This document shows positions 17,207 through 25,238 of a DNA stretch of 64,000 nt, piece after piece. The DNA comes from Halobacteriovorax sp. HLS (GTDB lineage Bacteria; Bdellovibrionota; Bacteriovoracia; Bacteriovoracales; Bacteriovoracaceae). A program made the position numbers and the translations under genes. Location of the stretch: assembly GCF_004006665.1 (NCBI RefSeq), contig NZ_QOCL01000004.1:158965-222964 (forward strand), written 5' to 3'. The notes beneath the pieces were generated by a model. That model worked only from the letters and a program-made list of their open reading frames with translations. It searched no databases and had not been told where the DNA came from. The first letter of the stretch is position 1; each line of letters opens with the position of its first letter.

Positions 17207-17348
17207 TGAAGACTTGTCGGTGTCACAGTGCTGAACGTTCGCCGCACGACAAATCCTATCAAGATTTACTTTCTCATCTCGCACGCAAGTGCTTCTAAAA
17301 CACGTCAATTCTCTGGTGGTCGCGGGGCCACCGGAGCTCTATCGATGG
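17207..17348 (+). ncRNA. Structured RNA candidate (four consecutive hairpins; weak c-di-GMP-I riboswitch resemblance)
   Basis: In the 397-bp gap before the zinc-ribbon gene there are four hairpins in a row: TTGTCG 17214-17219 / CGACAA 17247-17252; AAATC 17251-17255 / GATTT 17263-17267; GCAC-GCAA-GTGC 17281-17292 with a GNRA tetraloop; CTCTGGTGG 17311-17319 / CCACCGGAG 17328-17336 with loop TCGCGGGG. The segment is more GC-rich than its surroundings. ACGCAA, CTAAAAC and GCGGGG inside a GGTgg/ccACC stem occur in the order seen in GEMM (c-di-GMP-I) riboswitches, but the canonical GAAA-capped stem is missing. The rest of the gap (17028-17206) shows no convincing feature. Confidence 0.4.
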
Positions 17349-17424
17349 TGAGTTTGGAAGATTTTGCACAGTTAGATTTGTCGAGTAAATCTGGTAGAAT
17401 ATTGCTACTAGGAGATAGGTTTTT

Positions 17425-17892
17425 ATGAGTAACTTTAAATGGAATCCACTTGAAAAAAGAAGCTATAAGCATAAGAATCCATCTATGGAATTCTTCTGTC
17501 CTCTTTGTGGCTCTGAGAGGGCCTTTCATTCTTCTCCTAGACTATCTTTAAAAAATTATCTTCAACTCATTCTGTGTTCTGCCATGGCCATCGCCATTGC
17601 TTTTCCACTTATGGGAGCTCGCTCTTTCTTTATTTTCTTTGTTTTGCTTGCGGCATTTGAGGCAGGTTTCAGAATGAATTTTAGAAAAGAGATCCCTTGT
17701 CCACATTGTGGCTTTGATGCTTCTTGGTATAAGAAGGATGTTAAAGTTGCACGAAGACTTGTGGCGGAGTTCTGGAAAACTAAGAATGGTTCTCAATCAG
17801 ACACTGTAGATGAGAGTGAAGTAGACGAACTTTTGGACGCTGTGTCGAGTCAAAGACAGCAAGAAGAAGCGGCCAAATATAGAAACTTTTGA
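17425..17892 (+). CDS. Zinc-ribbon membrane protein, unknown
   Basis: 155 residues with two Cys pairs, CPLCGSE (about 25-31) and CPHCGFD (about 91-97), flanking a hydrophobic hairpin (about 45-78). The layout suggests a zinc ribbon split by two membrane segments, with the metal site and the charged C-terminal tail (WKTKNG to the end) on the cytoplasmic side. No family is recognised. AGGAGATAGG precedes the ATG. The start overlaps by ATGA the stop of a 66-codon open frame that runs through the RNA candidate upstream. Confidence 0.6.
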   Translation: MSNFKWNPLEKRSYKHKNPSMEFFCPLCGSERAFHSSPRLSLKNYLQLILCSAMAIAIAFPLMGARSFFIFFVLLAAFEAGFRMNFRKEIPCPHCGFDASWYKKDVKVARRLVAEFWKTKNGSQSDTVDESEVDELLDAVSSQRQQEEAAKYRNF

Positions 17893-17942
17893 TCTCTAAA
17901 AAATAAGCCTAAATACTTTCAAATACTTAGCTTTTAAGGCAC

Positions 17943-17979
17943 TTTTCACTTATTGCTTAAGTGTTAATGAGTGTGAAAA
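17943..17979 (+). repeat. Inverted repeats upstream of ssb
   Basis: TTTTCAC (17943-17949) and GTGAAAA (17973-17979) form perfect 7-bp arms; within them CACTTA (17947-17952) and TAAGTG (17958-17963) form a smaller alternative hairpin. They lie about 100 bp before ssb, possibly an operator. Confidence 0.35.
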
Positions 17980-18078
17980 ATACTTTTAAATTAAACTTTT
18001 TCATACTATGTTAAATCGTTAACACACACAGCGATGACGAGAAATATCTATGTACCCGTCATTAAGCAGGAGGAAATC

Positions 18079-18543
18079 ATGAGTGTAAATAAAGTAATTA
18101 TTTTAGGTCGTTTAGGTTCTGAGCCAGAGTTAAAGTACACGCCATCTGGAGCAGCAGTTTGTAACTTTTCTTTAGCAACTTCTGAATCTTGGGCAGACAA
18201 GAGTGGTCAAAAGCAAGAAAAGACTGAATGGCACAGAATTGTTGTTTGGGGAAAGCTAGCTGAGCTTTGTAATCAATATCTAGCAAAAGGTCGTCAGGCT
18301 TTTATCGAAGGTTCACTTCAAACTAGATCTTGGGACGGACAAGATGGTCAAAAGAGATATACAACTGAAATCAACGCAAAGAATGTTCAATTCTTAGGTG
18401 GTGCTTCTACTGGTGCTAGCAACTCTCAATCAAGAGATAATAGCATGAATCAAGATATGAATAATAATCAAGGTGGAGCAATGAACCAAGATTATGATAT
18501 TTCAACTGATTCTAACTTTACTTCGGATGATATTCCGTTTTAG
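18079..18543 (+). CDS. ssb: Single-stranded DNA-binding protein
   Basis: Coats ssDNA during replication and repair and recruits partner enzymes. 154 residues: an N-terminal OB fold (1-110) beginning [18 protein letters not shown], with [13 protein letters not shown] and [11 protein letters not shown] as in all bacterial SSBs; a flexible Asn/Gln-rich linker (about 118-145); and the acidic tip DDIPF that binds partner proteins. The start at 18079 is set by GCAGGAGG 5 nt upstream; an in-frame ATG 15 codons earlier has no such signal. A strong terminator follows. Confidence 0.96.
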   Translation: MSVNKVIILGRLGSEPELKYTPSGAAVCNFSLATSESWADKSGQKQEKTEWHRIVVWGKLAELCNQYLAKGRQAFIEGSLQTRSWDGQDGQKRYTTEINAKNVQFLGGASTGASNSQSRDNSMNQDMNNNQGGAMNQDYDISTDSNFTSDDIPF

Positions 18544-18567
18544 AGAAAATAAAAAAGGATTTCATTT

Positions 18568-18595
18568 AAGGCCAGTTTCGACTGGCCTTTTTATT
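18568..18595 (+). terminator. Rho-independent terminator of ssb
   Basis: AAGGCCAGT (18568-18576), UUCG tetraloop, ACTGGCCTT (18581-18589), then TTTATTTT. Confidence 0.92.
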
Positions 18596-18651
18596 TTACA
18601 AGTAACGTAATTCCAGTCATTTATGTAATATTAAGAAAGTCTTAAAATAGT

Positions 18652-18678
18652 TAAGAGTGTTCCTCAAAGTGCCGATAA
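18652..18678 (+). promoter_or_regulatory. Sigma28 (FliA) promoter of the HD-GYP gene
   Basis: TAAG (18652-18655), exactly 15 bp, then GCCGATAA (18671-18678). This is the FliA consensus TAAA-N15-GCCGATAA with one mismatch in the -35. Predicted start near 18686, leader about 26 nt. Confidence 0.75.
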
Positions 18679-18711
18679 GTAGAGGTAGAAATAGTATAGG
18701 AAACACAATTA

Positions 18712-19881
18712 ATGAATGATCAATCAAATTCAAATTTCTTTTCAGTAGGTTTTGGTTTAATTCTTTTAGATAAAGAGTTGCCTTATGATCTATATGTAAA
18801 TTCATCTTCTAATAAGTTGAAAGAGAAATTTGTGAGAATATTTCCTATGACTGGTCTTCTAACAAAAGAAGATGTTGAAAACTATAAGCATAAGTATCAT
18901 CAGCTCTATATTCCTGAAGATCAGAGAGATCTTTATTTGAGAAGTCTTATCGATTGTGCAGGATTAGAAGATTTGCAGAAGGCCGAAGTCATTAAGGATT
19001 CAGCAATTCATTATCTTACGACAATCTTTGATCCAACTAAAGAGTTCTCTACGGAAGTACTGAATGAGACAATTAATGGATGTAGAGACTCAGTAGAGAG
19101 TATGGTTGATGTGCTAAAGGAATATGATGTAAAGCAAGTTCAGAACCTAATTGGTGATCTGAGTTTTCATGACTTTTATACATATGACCATTCTATAAAT
19201 GTATCGATGTATTGTATTTCAATTTATAAGATTTTAAAGCCAAATGCAGCTCGTGAAGAGATTGTTCTAGCTGGCCTTGGTGGTCTTCTACATGATCTAG
19301 GAAAAATTAAAATACCTACACACATAATTAATAATGCTGGAAAACTTGATGATGAGCAATTTTCAATGATCAAGAAACATCCTAGGTTTGGATTCGATTT
19401 AATTACTAAGTCTGATATCGATTGCCCTGGTGTTGATTTTGAGATTGTTCAAAGAATAGTTTATGAACATCATGAAAATTATAATGGAACAGGATATCCT
19501 GAAGGATTAAAGGGAGAAGAGATTCATCTCCTTGCTAGAATTACTTCAATCGCAGATTTCTTTGATGCGATAACAACTAAGAGGTCATATCACGAGGCCC
19601 TTACGCCTGAAGATGCTCTGGCCGTAATGTCTAAGAGTGTTGGAAAGAAGATCGATCCTGCTCTTTTTGAAATTTTCAAAAAGAGTGTGTCTCAAGTCGT
19701 AGATAAGACTATTAATAAAGAGTTACCTGATGACTTTGATCCTTGTCAGCCTCACGATGTTCTTCCATTTAGAGCATTAAGTGCTAAGCCTCAGCAGACG
19801 GACTTCTTTAAGAAAGAAGAGCAGAGTTATGGCAAAGTTGCTGGATCTGAAGATTTTGGTGTTAAAAAGAAAGCTTCATAA
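18712..19881 (+). CDS. HD-GYP domain protein, probable c-di-GMP phosphodiesterase
   Basis: 389 residues. The N-terminal about 120 residues form a separate domain without recognised motifs, possibly PilZ- or sensor-like. The HD-GYP domain follows (about 140-320): YDHSINVSMYCISIY, LLHDLGKIKIP with the His-Asp pair, EHHENYNGTGYPEGLKG carrying GYP, and ITSIADFFDAITTKRSY. All expected metal ligands appear present, so the protein should linearise c-di-GMP. It is cytoplasmic, with no signal or membrane segment. The sigma28 promoter places it in the flagellar/motility regulon. Confidence 0.88.
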   Translation: MNDQSNSNFFSVGFGLILLDKELPYDLYVNSSSNKLKEKFVRIFPMTGLLTKEDVENYKHKYHQLYIPEDQRDLYLRSLIDCAGLEDLQKAEVIKDSAIHYLTTIFDPTKEFSTEVLNETINGCRDSVESMVDVLKEYDVKQVQNLIGDLSFHDFYTYDHSINVSMYCISIYKILKPNAAREEIVLAGLGGLLHDLGKIKIPTHIINNAGKLDDEQFSMIKKHPRFGFDLITKSDIDCPGVDFEIVQRIVYEHHENYNGTGYPEGLKGEEIHLLARITSIADFFDAITTKRSYHEALTPEDALAVMSKSVGKKIDPALFEIFKKSVSQVVDKTINKELPDDFDPCQPHDVLPFRALSAKPQQTDFFKKEEQSYGKVAGSEDFGVKKKAS

Positions 19882-19905
19882 AAAAAGCCTGCTAATCTAG
19901 CAGGC
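19880..19905 (-). terminator. Rho-independent terminator of the gap-pgk-tpiA-secG operon
   Basis: Minus strand GCCTGCTA GAT TAGCAGGC (19887-19905) followed by seven T residues (19880-19886), 28 bp after secG. On the plus strand no U-tract follows, so it serves the minus operon only. Confidence 0.85.
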
Positions 19906-19932
19906 CAATAAATCAAAGAATTTATTTTCGAA

Positions 19933-20277
19933 TTATTTTGTTTCTGTTTTCGCGTCAGCAGCTTCTTCTTTATTTTCCATTGCTTCAATTGGAGCATCAT
20001 TATTTAATGGAGCAGCGATTGGCGCGTCACCATCAAGGATTGAAGAAGAAGATTTAGTTGATTGAATCTTCGCAAGTAAGATTGAATTTCCAAGAAAAAG
20101 AACAGCTAGTACTGTAGTTAGCTTTGTTAGGATATTTCCTTGTTGAGCACCTGTAAAAGAAGCATCTCCACCACCTGAAAGTAATCCAGCTTCTGCACCT
20201 TTACCAAATTGTAAAAGAACAAGAACGATTAAAAGAATCGAGATAACAATATGAAAAACCATTAGAGAAGTGAACAT
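19933..20277 (-). CDS. secG: Protein translocase subunit SecG
   Basis: Accessory membrane subunit of SecYEG. 114 residues with two membrane helices (about 3-23 and 52-72) separated by the diagnostic loop LLQFGKGAEAGLLSGGGDASF and followed by TVLAVLFLGNSILLA. The C-terminal tail is Ala/Glu/Asp rich. It is the last gene of the glycolytic operon, the usual tpiA-secG neighbourhood. Confidence 0.93.
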   Translation of the reverse strand: MFTSLMVFHIVISILLIVLVLLQFGKGAEAGLLSGGGDASFTGAQQGNILTKLTTVLAVLFLGNSILLAKIQSTKSSSSILDGDAPIAAPLNNDAPIEAMENKEEAADAKTETK

Positions 20278-20370
20278 AATTTAAATACCTTATATAATTA
20301 ATTTTTTAATTTCTATAAATAACAAAATCTTTAAGTCTTTGGCAAGAAACATGCTAAAACTCATTAAAAT

Positions 20371-21108
20371 TTACTGGGCCTGCGTACATAAGTCCTTGAA
20401 ACTTTGACCTTTTAGAGAGGCTCCACCAACCAATGCTCCATCAATATCTTCATTAGAAAGAAGACCTTTGATATTGTCAGGCTTAACGCTTCCCCCGTAA
20501 AGGATTATTGTCTCTTGAGCAGAAAATCCATCGATAGATTCAAGAACAGATCTTGTGTACTTGTGAGCTTGCTGTGCTTGCTCAGGTGTTGCCACTTTTC
20601 CTGTACCGATTGCCCAAACTGGCTCGTAAGCAATAATAACTTTCCCTATGTGAGTCGAGTTGAGTCCTCTTAGACCATTCTCAAGTTGAGACTTCAGTAC
20701 TGTCTCTACTTGGTTGGCCTCTCTTTGTTCTAAAGTTTCACCAACACAAAAAATAACCACAAGATCATTCTCTAGTGCTTTTAATGTTTTGGCATTTAAA
20801 AGCTCGTCACTTTCTTTGTAAATTGACCTTCTTTCAGAGTGACCAACTAGTGTGAAATGAGCTCCAATATCTTTTAGAGACTTTGGGCTAAGTTCTCCAG
20901 TGAATGCTCCTGAGTCGTTTTGCGCACAATTTTGAGCACCACATTTAATTTGAGGGAATTTGAGTAGTCTATCTAAGTGAATTGCCTGAGGCGCAATCCA
21001 CGCCTGAGCTGAAACCTCACTTAGATCTCCAAGTTCTTTGAAGAATGTATCAACCTCAGATGTTGTTTGATTCATTTTCCAATTTCCGACTATATGTACT
21101 TGTCTCAT
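20371..21108 (-). CDS. tpiA: Triosephosphate isomerase
   Basis: Interconverts dihydroxyacetone phosphate and glyceraldehyde 3-phosphate. 245-residue TIM barrel with GNWKMN (active-site Asn/Lys), the catalytic His in LVGHSERRS, the catalytic Glu in AYEPVWAIGTGK (with loop 6), and phosphate-binding LYGGSVKPDN and GALVGGASL. It starts 7 bp after pgk. The 93 bp between tpiA and secG contain no obvious promoter. Confidence 0.96.
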   Translation of the reverse strand: MRQVHIVGNWKMNQTTSEVDTFFKELGDLSEVSAQAWIAPQAIHLDRLLKFPQIKCGAQNCAQNDSGAFTGELSPKSLKDIGAHFTLVGHSERRSIYKESDELLNAKTLKALENDLVVIFCVGETLEQREANQVETVLKSQLENGLRGLNSTHIGKVIIAYEPVWAIGTGKVATPEQAQQAHKYTRSVLESIDGFSAQETIILYGGSVKPDNIKGLLSNEDIDGALVGGASLKGQSFKDLCTQAQ

Positions 21109-21115
21109 AATTATC

Positions 21116-22315
21116 CTAGTTTAAGTCTATTCCAAATCTTAGTGCTTGAACTCCTGGAAGAGTACCTTCTTCTATAAATTCTAAAGATGCACCACCACCA
21201 GTTGATACATGGCCCATTTTATCAGCAAGACCCGACTGCATTACTGCACTAACAGAGTCTCCGCCACCAACAAGAGTGAATGCATTTTCCATCTCACTAA
21301 GTGTTTTGGCAATTGCAAGAGTCCCTTTTGCATAATCATTATTTTCAAATAGTCCCATTGGTCCATTCCAAAGAACAGTTTGAGCACCAGCCAGCTTTTC
21401 GTTGTAAAGGTTTATAGTTGCAGGTCCTATATCAAGGGCCATTTTATCTCCACCAATCTCAACTGTGTTACAGATCTCTGGTTTTCCTCCAAATTCTTTA
21501 GATACAATATGATCAATTGGGAGAACTACTTTCGACTTACTTGAAGACATAAGAATCTTTTTGGCAAGTTTAACATCATCTTGAGTACACATTGAGTTAC
21601 CAACATCAAAGCCTTTCGCGACTAAGAATGGGTAGGCCATAGCTCCACCGATGAGTAGATGATCAACATTTACAATAAGCCTTTCGATAATCTTAATTTT
21701 ATCTGAAACTTTTGCGCCACCAACAATCGCTACAAATGGAGCTTTTGGTTTCTCTACTATTTTACTAAGGGCCAAGATTTCTTTTTTCATTAAGAAACCA
21801 CCATAGGCCTTATCTTTAAAATAACCATTTATTGTATAAGTCGAAGCGTGTTTTCTATGTGCAGTACCAAAAGCATCATTCACATATATGTCAGCATAGC
21901 TTGCAAGTGCTTTAGCAAACTCCTGATTACCTTGTTCCTCTTCTGGGTGGAACCTTAGGTTCTGTAGGAGAATAATTTTAGACTCATTAAGAGTTAAAAG
22001 AGTTTTTATTCCTCTATCTAAGCATGATTCTGTAAGAACAACATCTTGTTCCAGTTTATTGGCAAGGTAAGTTGCAACAGGCTCAAGTGTGTAATCAAGA
22101 TTTACTTTTCCTTTAGGACGCCCAAGGTGACTCATTAGAATCAATTTCTTTGCACCGTTATCAAGCAAGTACTTAATAGTCTCTAGGGCCATATCAATTC
22201 GCGTCGTATCTGTAATCTTCGAAAGGTCCTTCTTATCAAGAGGAACATTGAAGTCGAAACGAGCAATAACAACCTTATCCTGAACTTCTACTTCATCAAT
22301 AAACTTTAAGGCCAT
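21116..22315 (-). CDS. pgk: Phosphoglycerate kinase
   Basis: Transfers phosphate between 1,3-bisphosphoglycerate and ADP. 399 residues, a full-length two-lobed kinase: RFDFNVPLD near the N-terminus, LMSHLGRPKG, GGAKVSDKIKIIERL, LWNGPMGLFE and the nucleotide loop VGGGDSVSAV followed by STGGGASLEF. The ATG overlaps the gap stop by 1 bp (TAATG). Confidence 0.96.
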   Translation of the reverse strand: MALKFIDEVEVQDKVVIARFDFNVPLDKKDLSKITDTTRIDMALETIKYLLDNGAKKLILMSHLGRPKGKVNLDYTLEPVATYLANKLEQDVVLTESCLDRGIKTLLTLNESKIILLQNLRFHPEEEQGNQEFAKALASYADIYVNDAFGTAHRKHASTYTINGYFKDKAYGGFLMKKEILALSKIVEKPKAPFVAIVGGAKVSDKIKIIERLIVNVDHLLIGGAMAYPFLVAKGFDVGNSMCTQDDVKLAKKILMSSSKSKVVLPIDHIVSKEFGGKPEICNTVEIGGDKMALDIGPATINLYNEKLAGAQTVLWNGPMGLFENNDYAKGTLAIAKTLSEMENAFTLVGGGDSVSAVMQSGLADKMGHVSTGGGASLEFIEEGTLPGVQALRFGIDLN

Positions 22316-23328
22316 TACAGTTGCTTCCCTATGAATGTTGCAAGATCAATTACTCTATTTGAGAATCCAGCTTCATTATCATACCAAGTAACAACTTTTA
22401 CGTTCTTACCTTCAATTACGTTTGTAAGACTTGCATCTACGCAAGAAGATTCTCTCATTCCCATGTAATCACAAGAAACAAGCTCTTCTTCTTCATAAGC
22501 AAGGATACCTTTTAAATTAGAACTTGAAGCTTCCTTTAAAGCAGCATTAACTTCTTCAATAGTTACATCTTTCTTAAGTGTAACATTTAAGTCTACTAGC
22601 GAAACATTTGGAGTAGGGACTCTAATTGAGAATCCATCTAGCTTTCCTTTAAGTTCTGGAATAACTAGTCCCACAGCTTTTGCTGCACCAGTTGTTGTAG
22701 GAATCATTGAAATAGCTGCTGCTCTAGCTCTTCTTTTATCTGCGTGTGAAGTATCTAAAATAGATTGGTCACCTGTATAAGAATGAACTGTAGTCATAAA
22801 TCCATTTACAACACCAAAAGTGTCATTAAGAACTTTTACAACAGGAGTTAAACAATTTGTTGTACAACTTGCATTAGAAATAATGTGATGAGAGTTAGCA
22901 TCATATGTATCGTTATTTATTCCCATAACAAAAGTTCCATCAAGATCTTTTCCAGGAGCACACATGATTACTTTCTTTACTGTTCCACCTAAGTGCTTTC
23001 CAAGTCCTGCTTTATCCTTGAAAACACCTGTCGCATCAATAACGATGTCTACTTTATCATCTGACCAAGGAATCTCTGCTGGGTCATAACAAGCATGAAA
23101 AGTAATTTTGTGATTATTAATATTAAGAATACCGTCGTCAAACTTTACATCGGCATTAAATCTTCCATGAATTGAGTCATACTTTAGTAGGTGAACATAG
23201 TCAGTCGGCTTACCAGGACTATTAACTGATACAACTTCAATTTCTTCAACATTACGGTTGAAGATTTCTCTTAGAACTGTTCTACCAATTCTACCCATTC
23301 CATTGATTCCAACTCTTATCTTAGTCAT
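22315..23328 (-). CDS. gap: Glyceraldehyde-3-phosphate dehydrogenase
   Basis: 337 residues. Rossmann motif GINGMGRIGRTVLREI at the N-terminus, catalytic Cys in SNASCTTNCLTPV, the conserved HSYTGDQ and RVPTPNVSLVDL stretches, and WYDNEAGFSNRV at the C-terminus. It opens the operon gap-pgk-tpiA-secG. GGAG precedes the ATG. Upstream is a 9-bp inverted repeat that may be its operator. Confidence 0.96.
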   Translation of the reverse strand: MTKIRVGINGMGRIGRTVLREIFNRNVEEIEVVSVNSPGKPTDYVHLLKYDSIHGRFNADVKFDDGILNINNHKITFHACYDPAEIPWSDDKVDIVIDATGVFKDKAGLGKHLGGTVKKVIMCAPGKDLDGTFVMGINNDTYDANSHHIISNASCTTNCLTPVVKVLNDTFGVVNGFMTTVHSYTGDQSILDTSHADKRRARAAAISMIPTTTGAAKAVGLVIPELKGKLDGFSIRVPTPNVSLVDLNVTLKKDVTIEEVNAALKEASSSNLKGILAYEEEELVSCDYMGMRESSCVDASLTNVIEGKNVKVVTWYDNEAGFSNRVIDLATFIGKQL

Positions 23329-23370
23329 ATTAACTCCGCGTAAAAATTAAATAATTAATGTCAGGACTAT

Positions 23371-23405
23371 GCCATAAATACGAGTGGTTGGGTAGCATTT
23401 ATGGC
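23371..23405 (-). promoter_or_regulatory. Operator-like inverted repeat upstream of gap
   Basis: GCCATAAAT (23371-23379) and ATTTATGGC (23397-23405) are perfect 9-bp arms 17 bp apart, about 43-77 bp before the gap start and 85 bp before the divergent gene. Suggests a dimeric regulator of the glycolytic operon. Confidence 0.5.
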
Positions 23406-23489
23406 GCTTAGGGGAGTATTTTAGTCTGTTTTTAGGGGATATATATTGCTTAGGTGCGTTAATATGATTTTATTTGTAAAATAGAGTTA

Positions 23490-24479
23490 ATGAAGACTGA
23501 ACCTCAAATTAAACATTATGCCTCTAGAAACGATTATATCCAAAATCGTACTAATAAGAAGGCCTTGAGTCTTATCGATGAAAAAGACAGTAAGTCTTTG
23601 AAAAATATTCAAGATAAGGTTGAGTTGTCTCCACAGTCTAAAGAAAAGGCCATGAAACCGCAGAAGAGCATGAAAGATGATCTCAAAGAAAATCTCAAAC
23701 AAAATAAGAATGAGATAAAAAAAGCTTCTTCACATCTTTTGTCTGATGCACTCGGTGTGGCCAAGAATGCACTTCAAATGCCTGGTGTAAGCAGTCTTGC
23801 TGATATTGCTACAGGAGTAATTCCAGACAATTCACCTATAAAAGAAGTAAGTGAAGTTCTGGTTGAAAAGGATGAGCAAGGTCTTAAAGATGGGGCGAGA
23901 GTAATATTCGTTAGTGGTCTACATTTAGCAGGGATAAGTGAAGATGGTGAGGGTCTGGAGTCCATGGCAAACCATATTGAGAACTCTCAACACTTTTCAT
24001 GGAAAGATGAAGACAAGATACTTCAAGAGATTAGTAGAACTCCTAAAGATGAGCCAGTCGTTTTAGTTGGGCACTCATTAGGTGGGGACGGTGTTGTTAG
24101 TATTTCAAATAAGCTAAATACTTTAGAATATGGGTTTAGAAAAGTAGACCTGTTAGTGACTTTGGACTCTGTAGGTTTTGATAATGATCTAATCCCAAAT
24201 AATGTGAAAAAGAATTTAAACTTTATTAGCAATAAAGATATGTTCTTTAATGATGGTCCAAATATCGCGAGAAACCTAAATAAAACTGAAGTTATAAATG
24301 AATTAAGGCAAGAAAAGCACACAGAGTTGGATGATTCAAATGATATTCAGCAAAGTATTTTCGCTGGAATTGATGAAGTTTTAAGCGACTATAAAAATAG
24401 AAGTGAAGAAAAGAATCAAATGAAAAATCTTTTTATGAATATGATGAAAGAGTATTCTAGCGCAAGTAATTCCAAATAA
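23490..24479 (+). CDS. Alpha/beta-hydrolase fold protein (GHSLGG)
   Basis: 329 residues. The first about 115 residues are charged, Lys/Gln/Asn-rich and probably disordered; no signal peptide is present. The C-terminal hydrolase region has VIFVSGLHLAG and VVLVGHSLGGDGVV, the lipase nucleophile elbow with Ser near residue 194. A catalytic Asp could be in LLVTLDSVGFDND and a His in EKHTELDD, but these are guesses. The substrate is unknown; a thioesterase, lipase or amidase is possible. It overlaps the convergent binding-protein gene by 23 bp. Confidence 0.65.
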   Translation: MKTEPQIKHYASRNDYIQNRTNKKALSLIDEKDSKSLKNIQDKVELSPQSKEKAMKPQKSMKDDLKENLKQNKNEIKKASSHLLSDALGVAKNALQMPGVSSLADIATGVIPDNSPIKEVSEVLVEKDEQGLKDGARVIFVSGLHLAGISEDGEGLESMANHIENSQHFSWKDEDKILQEISRTPKDEPVVLVGHSLGGDGVVSISNKLNTLEYGFRKVDLLVTLDSVGFDNDLIPNNVKKNLNFISNKDMFFNDGPNIARNLNKTEVINELRQEKHTELDDSNDIQQSIFAGIDEVLSDYKNRSEEKNQMKNLFMNMMKEYSSASNSK

Positions 24480-25203
24480 TTTTCTTAATCTTACCATCTT
24501 TGCGCAATTTTCTTATTGCCGAATCATACTTATCTATTTGTCCTTTCATTCCTTTTGAAAAGGCTAGATGAAAGTTATAACTACCAATATATTTATTAAA
24601 ATTGTGAAATTCGTAATCTTTGATATTTAACTTTTCTTTCGTTATGTGATGTTTCACACGCAGTAAAATCTCAGGAAATGCATCGGCCCTCTTTATTTTA
24701 ACGGCCTTAAGGGCACTGGCATGAGTTGAAACAATTAGTACATCAATTTTCTTATTCTTAATATACTTTTCGATTCCGGGATAATTAAAACCACTTATAA
24801 GAGCGATTCTCTTTCCAAATAGGTCTTCAATTTTTTTAAAACGAAAGTTCTTTCTTGTTACAAGTTTGTGTTCTACCTTGAATAATGGCTCTTTTGATAG
24901 GAGCTTACTTTGAATCGTTGACCATTCTTTTGCTCCATAGGAGATCCATCTAAGATCATTATTTTCTTCCATAACTTTTAAGGCCCTTAGAAACGGAAGC
25001 GTAATTGTATTAATTTTATTTGTATAATTAATTTCTTTATTTATCTCATTAATGATGTCTGTTATGAGTCCATCTTTATGGCCATTAATTATTTGGAAAG
25101 GCTCAGCTGTTTTTTCAAGAACAACATAGTTGAGTTGATACTTGTTAAATTGTACCGCATGACTATTTAAAGAAATGAATAGAAAGAAAATTAGTAATCT
25201 CAT
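24457..25203 (-). CDS. Periplasmic solute-binding protein, SBP family 3-like
   Basis: 248 residues with a signal peptide (MRLLIFFLFISLNSHA). The mature part follows the two-lobe family 3 pattern: DGLITDIINEINKEI, ITLPFLRALKVMEEN, FGKRIALISGFNYPGIEKY and a C-terminal FHLAFSKGMKG. No transporter genes are adjacent, so it may be an orphan sensor-type or enzymatic paralogue. There is no Shine-Dalgarno, and a promoter positions the transcript start on the ATG itself. Confidence 0.7.
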   Translation of the reverse strand: MRLLIFFLFISLNSHAVQFNKYQLNYVVLEKTAEPFQIINGHKDGLITDIINEINKEINYTNKINTITLPFLRALKVMEENNDLRWISYGAKEWSTIQSKLLSKEPLFKVEHKLVTRKNFRFKKIEDLFGKRIALISGFNYPGIEKYIKNKKIDVLIVSTHASALKAVKIKRADAFPEILLRVKHHITKEKLNIKDYEFHNFNKYIGSYNFHLAFSKGMKGQIDKYDSAIRKLRKDGKIKKIIWNYLR

Positions 25204-25209
25204 ATTTAC

Positions 25210-25238
25210 AGTATAAACCTTATGAGGCTTACTTACAA
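25210..25238 (-). promoter_or_regulatory. Promoter for a probable leaderless mRNA (binding-protein gene)
   Basis: Minus strand TTGTAA (25233-25238), a 17-bp spacer and TATACT (25210-25215); 6 nt later comes the ATG at 25203. The predicted start site coincides with the A of the start codon. Confidence 0.55.

Noticed and set aside
17207..17348. tRNA, tmRNA, RNase P or SRP RNA in this gap
   Set aside because: None of their conserved sequence boxes is present; only generic hairpins and partial GEMM-like elements.
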